Assembly (NCBI GenBank): GCA_027533395.1
Contig: JAPZUF010000013.1
Coordinates: 19,110-83,109, forward strand
Source: Cyclobacteriaceae bacterium
Lineage (GTDB): Bacteria > Bacteroidota > Bacteroidia > Cytophagales > Cyclobacteriaceae
Reading direction: 5' to 3'
Length of the DNA: 64,000 nucleotides
Position 1 is the stretch's first letter. Every line of letters starts with the position of its first letter. Shown piece by piece: positions 36,518-43,603 of the stretch. The notes beneath the pieces are model-generated. The model was not told where the DNA came from, ran no database searches, and saw only the letters and a list, made by a program, of their open reading frames with translations. Both the position numbers and the translations under genes were made by a program.

Positions 36518-37747
36518 ATGAAACATGCAAGGTTCACCTTTTTACTTCTCATTGTTTTTTTAATTTCCTTTTCCTGCGAACAAAATCCAGAAACCGAACC
36601 TAACAAAGCCAACATTACTTTTGGTTTTACTAACAATGTTAATAGTAAAATATCCGACACATTTAATCCAAAAGCTATTTTAGTAAGTGTTGCAAACTCT
36701 GATGGCGTTTTGGTTGCTAATCTAAAGCGGATGCAACTCTATAGCTTCTCAGGTTCTTATTTAACAAATGAATCACTAGAGTTAGTGCCAGGCAATTATG
36801 CCATTACCCAACTGCTAGTTGTTGATGATGCTGATAATGTAACACACGTTTTGCCACTAGAAGGTTCACTTCACGAAAATTTGGTTGAAGATGCAGCTCC
36901 AATTCATTTTGCTATTGGTGCTGGTGAAAATAAGACTCAAAACATACAAGTTGTAAAAGTGGAAGGTAGCGCTAGTGAATATGGCTATGTTACATTTGAG
37001 ATTGATGACGTTTCAAGTTTACCTAACTTAGTTTCTTTCACTTTTCAAAGTGATAAAGCTATACTATCAGCTGAAGTACGATTAGATAATGGCAATACCA
37101 ATATTACTCAGTCTTTTCAAACATTGTCTAACCAACAATATCTTGCAGTTGTTAATGTGCCAAATGGAAATTGGAACGTAGAGATTGTTGCTCGCTATGC
37201 AAATGAGGCTGTTTCAACTTGGTATGGAAACCCAGATTGGTGGTCTGGTAACGAAGAAAATTTATCAGCTTTTAAGTACAGGTCGACAATATCAATTTTG
37301 GATAGCCCCCAAACAGTTAATGCTGGAGAGACTATGACTTCTAATCTTTGGAAAGATTATTTTTACAGGCGTGTTCAACCTGAAAATGAAGTTGATTTAT
37401 ACTTTAATAAAAATTCATGGGAAGGATTTCTTGAGGTTGAATTTCACCCCGCAGTAAACTTAAAATATCTTTATGTCGATAAATCCATCCATTGGACAGC
37501 CTTTGATGGTTCAGAGCACCAGAATCAGTTATTTGAAACTTGGAGTATTTGTGATAACGGCCATCCTTTTGGTCAATGTAAAGAGACCTTTTTGGGTAAA
37601 AGGAAATTTACTTTTAACATTCCTAAATCTGTTAAATTAAATGATATCAATTGTCACAATATGTTTTTCTATTACGAGAAAATTGATAGTCAAGGTCAAT
37701 CCATTATATCAATTGAAAAAATTGCATTTTGCACAGATTTGTACTAA
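36518..37747 (+). CDS. Lipoprotein of unknown function, on a repeat-bracketed segment
   Basis: A 409-residue protein with a lipoprotein signal ending in ISFSC (about residue 20). Residues 30-130 (ITFGFTNNV, VPGNYAITQLLVVD) and 150-240 look like beta-sandwich modules; the arrangement recalls surface lipoproteins of the DUF4493-type or fimbrial-like groups but I cannot assign a family. Near the C-terminus are three cysteines and aromatic stretches. It is the only plus-strand gene between two minus-strand genes and lies between direct repeats derived from the terminator of the metalloprotease gene, which suggests that it was inserted. Its codon use is AT-rich. Confidence 0.8.
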   Translation: MKHARFTFLLLIVFLISFSCEQNPETEPNKANITFGFTNNVNSKISDTFNPKAILVSVANSDGVLVANLKRMQLYSFSGSYLTNESLELVPGNYAITQLLVVDDADNVTHVLPLEGSLHENLVEDAAPIHFAIGAGENKTQNIQVVKVEGSASEYGYVTFEIDDVSSLPNLVSFTFQSDKAILSAEVRLDNGNTNITQSFQTLSNQQYLAVVNVPNGNWNVEIVARYANEAVSTWYGNPDWWSGNEENLSAFKYRSTISILDSPQTVNAGETMTSNLWKDYFYRRVQPENEVDLYFNKNSWEGFLEVEFHPAVNLKYLYVDKSIHWTAFDGSEHQNQLFETWSICDNGHPFGQCKETFLGKRKFTFNIPKSVKLNDINCHNMFFYYEKIDSQGQSIISIEKIAFCTDLY

Positions 37748-37781
37748 GAAATTTATAGCTAAAAAATTATTTTATTCTATC

Positions 37782-37807
37782 AAAAAAAGACCCCGCATGG
37801 CGGGGTC
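37782..37807 (-). terminator. Terminator of the zinc metalloprotease gene
   Basis: Perfect 8-bp stem GACCCCGC/GCGGGGTC around a 3-nt loop, followed on the minus strand by seven T residues. It lies 28 bp after the stop at 37836. Confidence 0.85.
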
Positions 37808-37824
37808 ATTGGTCATCCAATCAA
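37793..37824. repeat. 32-bp direct repeat, copy B (intact terminator)
   Basis: Second copy of the repeat at 36223-36254. It overlaps the functional terminator of the metalloprotease gene, so it is likely the original sequence at this locus. The 5' portion of the stem is complete here. Confidence 0.9.
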
Positions 37825-37835
37825 TCAAAAAATTT

Positions 37836-40355
37836 CTATTTCGGATCTAAAATATTGTTGATACGCTGCACAGCATCTTCTAAATGTATTTTAGAAATGC
37901 TATCGCTTGTTCTGGCAATCGCAGCGTTAATTTGATTTTTCAAAGTCTTCAATTCAGCTCTGGCAATCGGGCGAATATCAGATTGACTAACATCGATTGG
38001 TGTGTAACCACCAAATGCTCTGAAACCCGCTGGTGGTGGAGCAGGATCTTCTTTCATCAAAAATTCTAATCTTTCGATGTGTGCACGCTGCAAGTTTCTT
38101 CTATAAGTATCAATTGCCTTACCACTCGCTAACTCCGACCATAAGCCATTGCGTAAATCAGCAAACATTTCTAGTGGTGTGTAAGTTTTATTTCCTAACA
38201 CTGCTTCAGCTTCAATCAAGCGAGCAATGCGGCTTGGCTCAAGCAATGCATTTAAAGATGAAACTTGTGCACCACGAATTCTATCTACAGAACCGGCATG
38301 TTCAATCTTCTTTAAAATATTTTGATCGAGCATCCAAGTTGGTGTTGCAAAAGTTTCGCGCTGCAAGTATGCCATTGCATTTTTCTGTATGTCTTTAGGT
38401 ACAGGCGTAAACACATTTCCGGTCTGCTCGTAAGTTTTAAAGGTTTCATATACACCACCGATATTCGAGCGAACGTGGCCGTTGTAACGGCTCCACTGTC
38501 CTAAAACTTGTCCGTATAGTTCTTGTAAGTCTTCGTAATCCTTTCCTTCCTCTTTCGTCCAGATGATTAGATTAGGAATAATGCGTTTTAAGTTCGCCAC
38601 ACCATACGTACTGGCTTTCATGGCATCGTTACCCAAATCTTCTGATTGCGAACGAGGATCGATCGGATTAAAGGTTTGACGTCCGAAGAAGTAAACCGGA
38701 TTGTTAGCTCGCTCAGTTATCATCTTATTCAAAATAGCTTTTTCATCATCAGCTGATTTTGCCTCAGGAAAATACTTGTACCCCCACATGATCGAATATT
38801 TATCATACTCGCCAACATCAGGCATTAAAGAAACACCCTTATCTTCCGGTTGTGCCACGTAATTAAAACGCGCGTAGTCCATAATGGAGGGTGCGGTTCC
38901 GCTCTTGGTTGTAAACTTAGCCGAACGCAAAGAATCAACAGGATACGCAAAGCTCGAACCAAAGTTGTGAGGTAAACCAAGTGTGTGTCCCACTTCGTGC
39001 GCAGCAACGAAACGGATTAATCGACCCATTACTTCATCTTTAAACTTTACACCTCTTGCTTCAGGATTGATGGCTGCTGTTTGAATAAAATACCAGTTGC
39101 GCAATAAGTTCATTACGTTGTGGTACCACAAAATATCAGATTCAATAATTTCTCCTGAGCGTGGATCGTGAACATGCGGTCCTTGTGCATTTTGAATGGT
39201 TGTAGAAATATAACGGATTACAGAGTAGCGAATGTCTTCAGGGCTCCAATCCGGATCTTCTTCTTTGCTGGGTGGATCTTTAGCAATGATGGCATTTTTG
39301 AAACCGGCACGCTCGAAAGCTTTTTGCCAATCTTCAACACCTTGCTTTAAGTAGGGTCTCCATTTTTCGGGTGTGGCAGGATCGATGTAATACACAATTT
39401 GCTTTACAGGTTCAACCAACTCGCCACGCTTGTAAGCTTCTACATCTTTTGGAATGAGTTTCCAACGAGTAATGTATTGGCGTGTAGCCGAGCGTTGTTC
39501 ATCCAATCCGTAGTCAACTTGTGAAATAGAAAAATATCCTACACGTGGATCGTATAAACGTGCTTGAGTGGGTTCTTTGGGCAACAAAACAAAAGACTGG
39601 TTCATCTCTAAAGATAAAGTGCCGCTGCTTTGGTTCACCGGAGGTGTTGTAGCGGTATACGTTAAGATGTGGCGAACTTCTGTGTTCAATGGAAAACTTT
39701 TTACACCAACCAAAGGAGAGCGTTTTTTATCTAAGGTACGCACGCCATATACCCTGCGTTGGTCTGCACTTAGCGGGCTAAGCATTTCTACATCGGTCGT
39801 AAAAAATTCTTCTACTTCAATTACATAAGCAGAAGAATCTTTCTTGATGGTTTTAACATCGAAACTGAAAATAACAGGTTCGAAGTTATTATTGCGCACA
39901 CTTTGGTAAATGGGTTTATCGTTATCGGCCACATTGCTATGCGATACATAACGCAACATAATTTGCTTGCCAGATTTCTGTAAGCGTACAACTTGTTCGC
40001 CTTTAACTTCCATACCGGCACCTCCAAAATTCAAACCATCTACCGTTCCGGAAATTCTACCGATAACTAAAATTTCTCTATCAAATAGTGAATCAGGAAT
40101 TTCGAAGTAATGTTTGCCTTCTACTTCGTGGTAAGTAAATAAACCTTTGTCTGTTTTTGCTTTGTTGGTAATAACCTTCTCATAAGGTTGCATTCCACCT
40201 TTATTCTCGTCTTTTTTCTCGGCTGGTGCAGGAGCAGCAGCAGGAGCTTTGGCTTCTTCTTTCTTCGATTTTTTCTTTTGTGCAGCAGCCGGGATACCCA
40301 CTAAACAAAAGCAAAGAAACAAGTACACCGAGTTTCTACTCATGTAATTTTTCAT
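37836..40355 (-). CDS. Exported zinc-dependent metalloprotease (DUF5117/DUF4953 type)
   Basis: About 839 residues. A signal peptide (ending GIPAAAQ) is followed by a Lys/Ala/Pro-rich low-complexity linker (about 30-55). The N-terminal half (KGLFTYHEVEGKHYFEIPDSLFDREILVIGRISGT) is the DUF5117-type region. The catalytic domain has the extended zinc motif HEVGHTLGLPH (about residue 455), in which the three His bind zinc and Glu is the general base, as in metzincins. The position of a downstream SIMDYARFNY suggests the Met-turn. It is presumably an envelope or secreted protease; the substrate is unknown. ATG 40367 and 40343 are alternative starts. A terminator follows, and the region after it carries the repeat. 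Confidence 0.9.
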   Translation of the reverse strand: MKNYMSRNSVYLFLCFCLVGIPAAAQKKKSKKEEAKAPAAAPAPAEKKDENKGGMQPYEKVITNKAKTDKGLFTYHEVEGKHYFEIPDSLFDREILVIGRISGTVDGLNFGGAGMEVKGEQVVRLQKSGKQIMLRYVSHSNVADNDKPIYQSVRNNNFEPVIFSFDVKTIKKDSSAYVIEVEEFFTTDVEMLSPLSADQRRVYGVRTLDKKRSPLVGVKSFPLNTEVRHILTYTATTPPVNQSSGTLSLEMNQSFVLLPKEPTQARLYDPRVGYFSISQVDYGLDEQRSATRQYITRWKLIPKDVEAYKRGELVEPVKQIVYYIDPATPEKWRPYLKQGVEDWQKAFERAGFKNAIIAKDPPSKEEDPDWSPEDIRYSVIRYISTTIQNAQGPHVHDPRSGEIIESDILWYHNVMNLLRNWYFIQTAAINPEARGVKFKDEVMGRLIRFVAAHEVGHTLGLPHNFGSSFAYPVDSLRSAKFTTKSGTAPSIMDYARFNYVAQPEDKGVSLMPDVGEYDKYSIMWGYKYFPEAKSADDEKAILNKMITERANNPVYFFGRQTFNPIDPRSQSEDLGNDAMKASTYGVANLKRIIPNLIIWTKEEGKDYEDLQELYGQVLGQWSRYNGHVRSNIGGVYETFKTYEQTGNVFTPVPKDIQKNAMAYLQRETFATPTWMLDQNILKKIEHAGSVDRIRGAQVSSLNALLEPSRIARLIEAEAVLGNKTYTPLEMFADLRNGLWSELASGKAIDTYRRNLQRAHIERLEFLMKEDPAPPPAGFRAFGGYTPIDVSQSDIRPIARAELKTLKNQINAAIARTSDSISKIHLEDAVQRINNILDPK

Positions 40356-40476
40356 CGTGCATAACAATTTTGAATAAGCAAAGTATCTTGCATTCGATTG
40401 CCAATGAAAACATTCCTTTCCGAAGGTTATTGCAATGGATGAATGGGCAAATTACATGAACAATGCAGAACATTAT

Positions 40477-40956
40477 ATGAACGAAATTACGATTAGAAGA
40501 GGTACTAAAGCAGATTTACCCAGAACTTTAGAATTGATTAAAGAATTGGCGCTATACGAAAAAGCCCCACACGAAGTAACCAATACACTCGAACGCATGG
40601 AAAAAGAAGGTTTTGGCGAGCAACCTGTGTTTGGTTTTTTTGTTGCGGAAGAGAATAATGTCATACTCGGTATATCCGTTTATTATTACCGTTATTCAAC
40701 ATGGAAAGGCAAGCGTTTGTATTTAGAAGATATTGTAGTTACGGAAAGCCAACGCGGTCGTGGCATTGGCAAATTGTTGTTCGACAAAACAATGGAACAA
40801 TGTTTAGATGCCGGCTGCAGTGGTATGATGTGGCAAGTGTTAGATTGGAATGAACCTGCCATCAATTTTTATAAAAAATACAAGGCCAAACTCGATTATG
40901 AATGGGTGAATTGCCAATTAGAAGAAGGCCAGATTAAGCAATTGTTGGGTCGTTAA
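40477..40956 (+). CDS. GNAT-family N-acetyltransferase (diamine acetyltransferase-like)
   Basis: About 159 residues with the GNAT fold. The acetyl-CoA pyrophosphate loop is ESQRGRGIGKLLFD (R/Q-x-x-G-x-G/A type), preceded by the strand RLYLEDIVV and followed by MMWQVLDWNEPAINFYKKYKA. These features, and the N-terminal ITIRRGTKADLPRTLELIKELA, resemble spermidine/thialysine acetyltransferases. Upstream in-frame ATGs exist at 40435 and 40456; 40477 (MNEITIRRG) gives the normal N-terminus. The stop overlaps the convergent lipoprotein gene by 4 bp. Substrate is not determined. Confidence 0.9.
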   Translation: MNEITIRRGTKADLPRTLELIKELALYEKAPHEVTNTLERMEKEGFGEQPVFGFFVAEENNVILGISVYYYRYSTWKGKRLYLEDIVVTESQRGRGIGKLLFDKTMEQCLDAGCSGMMWQVLDWNEPAINFYKKYKAKLDYEWVNCQLEEGQIKQLLGR

Positions 40957-41498
40957 AAAATACGCGTAAGTCGGGCATAATCGCTGAACACTTTTCTGAA
41001 ATCATCGGCTTCATTTTCTGTTTTAAAAACAATTTTTTTGCTAGGAAGAAATACGAGTGTATCCTTTGCTAATATGCTTTCATAAATCGAAGCGGAAAAT
41101 GCCAACACTGCGTTTCTGTCTTTAGAATGTAAATGCAGTGTATCTACTTTGTTAGCATTTTTTATTTGAATGGATAAGGAATCATATTCCTGCGTAGCTT
41201 CCAGCAAGAGCAGGCAATCATAGGTTTCCCAATTGGCCACGATAACCGGAGAAAGAGCCAATCGGGTTGAATCCTGAGGCCGGTCTTTAAATCGATAAGC
41301 CACTACTTCTGTGTTTGGAATGGTTTGTCGCTCGTAATAAATACTGCGGATGTTATGAAAAAACGTTTTAGTGTCGTTTCCTGCTTTAAAAGTAAATCGG
41401 TTTCTATCCACTTTAGCGTGCCTTTCTAATTCGCAAGCCGAAAAGCAAGCAAAAAATAAAAGCATCATAATCATTTTGTAAACACTAATAGTTGGCAT
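40953..41498 (-). CDS. Small lipoprotein, unknown function
   Basis: A 181-residue protein with a lipoprotein signal: a hydrophobic stretch ending in CFSAC at about residue 22. The mature part is a beta-rich domain with many charged residues (FTFKAGNDTKTFFHNIRSIYYE and RNAVLAFSASIYESILAKDTLVFLPS). I see no family match. It is convergent with the GNAT gene and divergent from lemA, from which it is separated by 27 bp, so the two starts share a short promoter region. Confidence 0.8.
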   Translation of the reverse strand: MPTISVYKMIMMLLFFACFSACELERHAKVDRNRFTFKAGNDTKTFFHNIRSIYYERQTIPNTEVVAYRFKDRPQDSTRLALSPVIVANWETYDCLLLLEATQEYDSLSIQIKNANKVDTLHLHSKDRNAVLAFSASIYESILAKDTLVFLPSKKIVFKTENEADDFRKVFSDYARLTRIF

Positions 41499-41525
41499 AA
41501 TTTCGTCTCATAATAAAACAAAAAT

Positions 41526-42116
41526 ATGAGCAAAGGTTTAATCGCAACCCTTTCAATTGTTGGGGTAATTGTTTTGGCAGGTATTATTTTCTTTATGTGG
41601 GGAACGGGCATTTACGATAATGCAATTAAATCGCAAGAAGAAGTAAAAGCAGCCTGGGCCAACGTGCAGTCTTCTTATCAGCGCAGAGCAGATTTAATTC
41701 CCAATTTGATAGCAACCGTAAAAGAAGCGGCAGCCAACGAAAAAGGCATTTTAACTCAAGTAACAGAAGCAAGAGCAGGAATTGTAAACGCCCAAACACC
41801 AGAAGACATGGAATTGGCCGGTAGAAAAATTAACACTGCCATTAATTTAGCTTTCGAAGCGTATCCACAGATTCGATCAACTGAAAATTTCCAAGATTTA
41901 CAATCACAATTAGAAGGAACTGAAAACAGAATTAATGTGGCGCGCGATCGTTACAACGAAGGTGTAAAGGTGTACAATTCGTATGTACGCGGATATTTCA
42001 AAAAAATGGCCTTGAACTTTTTTGGTGGCGAAGAGGATTTCACACCTCGCAAAGGTTTCGAGGCGGCAGAAGGCTCTGATGTAGCCCCAAACGCCAGCGA
42101 TCTATTTAAGAAATAA
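41526..42116 (+). CDS. LemA-family protein
   Basis: A 196-residue protein with one N-terminal membrane helix (IATLSIVGVIVLAGIIFFMWG) and a helical-bundle domain. The signature is YDNAIKSQEEVKAAWANVQSSYQRRADLIPNLIATVKEAA, which is diagnostic of LemA. The predicted orientation places the helical domain outside or in the periplasm. LemA proteins often occur with TPM-domain proteins, but no such gene is adjacent here. The gene ends at a strong terminator. Molecular function of the family is still unclear. Confidence 0.93.
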   Translation: MSKGLIATLSIVGVIVLAGIIFFMWGTGIYDNAIKSQEEVKAAWANVQSSYQRRADLIPNLIATVKEAAANEKGILTQVTEARAGIVNAQTPEDMELAGRKINTAINLAFEAYPQIRSTENFQDLQSQLEGTENRINVARDRYNEGVKVYNSYVRGYFKKMALNFFGGEEDFTPRKGFEAAEGSDVAPNASDLFKK

Positions 42117-42149
42117 ACAATCTTCAAACTCTCTGCTTGCTTAGAGAGG

Positions 42150-42177
42150 TCCCCCGCGCGGTGCGGGGGATTTTTAT
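42150..42177 (+). terminator. Terminator after lemA
   Basis: Stem CCCCCGC / GCGGGGG with a short loop, followed by ATTTTTATTTTT. It lies 34 bp after the LemA stop and precedes the M23 peptidase promoter. Confidence 0.85.
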
Positions 42178-42193
42178 TTTTAGGCCAATCCTG

Positions 42194-42201
42194 TATATTT
42201 G
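42194..42201 (+). promoter_or_regulatory. Promoter -7 element TATATTTG for the M23 peptidase gene
   Basis: A perfect TAnnTTTG match, 62 nt upstream of the ATG at 42264, just after the lemA terminator. The -33 position is T-rich but lacks TTTG. Confidence 0.5.
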
Positions 42202-42263
42202 AAGGCTTCGGACTGGCTTCGACCCTATTTTTACAGCCCGGTTCATTTTTTTAATCGTTTACC

Positions 42264-43523
42264 ATGAAAAAAGCATTCACTGGTTTTGTATTGGCTATTG
42301 CTGTTTTAACGCTTGCCTGGTTTTGGGATACACCAGCTAACCAGCATCAAGATGGCGATGCCATGACTTTCGCTGCTTATGAGCCGGTTTTTTTGTATGG
42401 TATTCCGGTAGATGATAAAATCATTATCGAAGAAAAAATTAAGAAGAATCAACTCCTTGGCGAAATCCTCCACGACTATAATGTACCAGCGAAATTAGTG
42501 CACCAACTTTCGGCTCTGCCAAAAAACATATTTGATGTGCGTAAAGTCGCCCCAGATAAAAAATATACTTTAATCTGCGAGAAAGATTCTTTATTACGCG
42601 CCACTGCCATGGTGTATGAACCTAATCCTATCGACTATGTTATTTTAAAATTTCAGGATTCTTTGGTGGTAGATGTTTGCCAACGCGATATTACCATTGT
42701 TGAAAAAGGAGTTTCTGGCATCATTCGTTCTTCCTTGTCTGAAACAATAGAAGAACTCGGTATCTCGCACGAGTTAACCAATAAGTTTGTAGATATTTTT
42801 GGTTGGCAAGTTGATTTTCAGCGTTTGCATAGAGGCGATCAATTCAAATTACTATACGAAGAAATTCAGGTGGAAGGAACTCCGGTTGGTATTGAAAAAA
42901 TCAACGGTATCTATTTCAATCACATGGGCAGTGAATTATACGCTTACCCATTCGACCAAGGCAATGGATTAGATTATTTCGATGAAGAAGGCAAAAGTTT
43001 ACGCAAGGCATTATTAAAATATCCGATTGAGTTTACGCGCATCAGCTCTCGCTATACCATGAATCGCTTTCATCCTGTACAAAAAAGATGGAAGGCACAC
43101 CTCGGTACCGACTTTGCCGCACCTACCGGAACGCCTATTCGTAGTGTAGGAGATGGCTTAGTGGAAGAAGCACAATACAAAAGCAACAACGGTAACTATG
43201 TAAAAGTTAGACATAACGCTACCTATACTACGCAATATCTGCACATGTCGCGCATTGCAAGCGGTGTAAAAGCAGGCACACGAGTTAAGCAGGGGCAAGT
43301 GATTGGTTATGTAGGTAGCACAGGTTTAGCAACAGGACCACATTTGTGTTATCGTTTCTGGAAAAATGGTGTGCAGGTAGATGCCTTAAAAGTAGAATTA
43401 CCACCTTCAGAGCCTATCAAAAAAGAATTTGAACCAAGTTTCAGGCAGGCAATCGAAGGTATCAAAAGTAAATTAGATCAAATAAAACTGCCAGTGCTTG
43501 AAGCCCAAGCTTCGATGTTTTAA
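42264..43523 (+). CDS. M23-family murein endopeptidase-like protein
   Basis: A 419-residue envelope protein with an N-terminal membrane/signal segment (FTGFVLAIAVLTLAWFW) and no clear cleavage site. The middle (about 45-200) is an OapA/LysM-like periplasmic region. The C-terminal LytM domain (about 270-375) has the M23 zinc motifs: H-x3-D in AHLGTDFAAP (about 279 and 283), H-x-H-like YLHMSR (about 326) and GPHLCYRF (about 358). An intact set suggests an active D,D- or D,L-endopeptidase that trims peptidoglycan, or a division/morphology activator. The start is preceded by a -7 element at 42194. It is monocistronic relative to the patatin gene, which starts 79 bp downstream. Confidence 0.9.
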   Translation: MKKAFTGFVLAIAVLTLAWFWDTPANQHQDGDAMTFAAYEPVFLYGIPVDDKIIIEEKIKKNQLLGEILHDYNVPAKLVHQLSALPKNIFDVRKVAPDKKYTLICEKDSLLRATAMVYEPNPIDYVILKFQDSLVVDVCQRDITIVEKGVSGIIRSSLSETIEELGISHELTNKFVDIFGWQVDFQRLHRGDQFKLLYEEIQVEGTPVGIEKINGIYFNHMGSELYAYPFDQGNGLDYFDEEGKSLRKALLKYPIEFTRISSRYTMNRFHPVQKRWKAHLGTDFAAPTGTPIRSVGDGLVEEAQYKSNNGNYVKVRHNATYTTQYLHMSRIASGVKAGTRVKQGQVIGYVGSTGLATGPHLCYRFWKNGVQVDALKVELPPSEPIKKEFEPSFRQAIEGIKSKLDQIKLPVLEAQASMF

Positions 43524-43577
43524 TTTAATGTTATCATTCTAACAACGAACACAACAAAAATTTCAAAACAACGTCTT

Positions 43578-43603
43578 ATAGGCAGGATGGTCTACCTGCC
43601 TAT
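43578..43603 (+). promoter_or_regulatory. Inverted repeat covering the patatin-gene start
   Basis: ATAGGCAGG, 8-nt loop, CCTGCCTAT: perfect 9-bp arms. One candidate start (ATG 43587) is in the loop and the preferred one (ATG 43602) overlaps the 3' arm. The RNA hairpin could hide the start region; whether it regulates translation is unknown. Confidence 0.4.
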
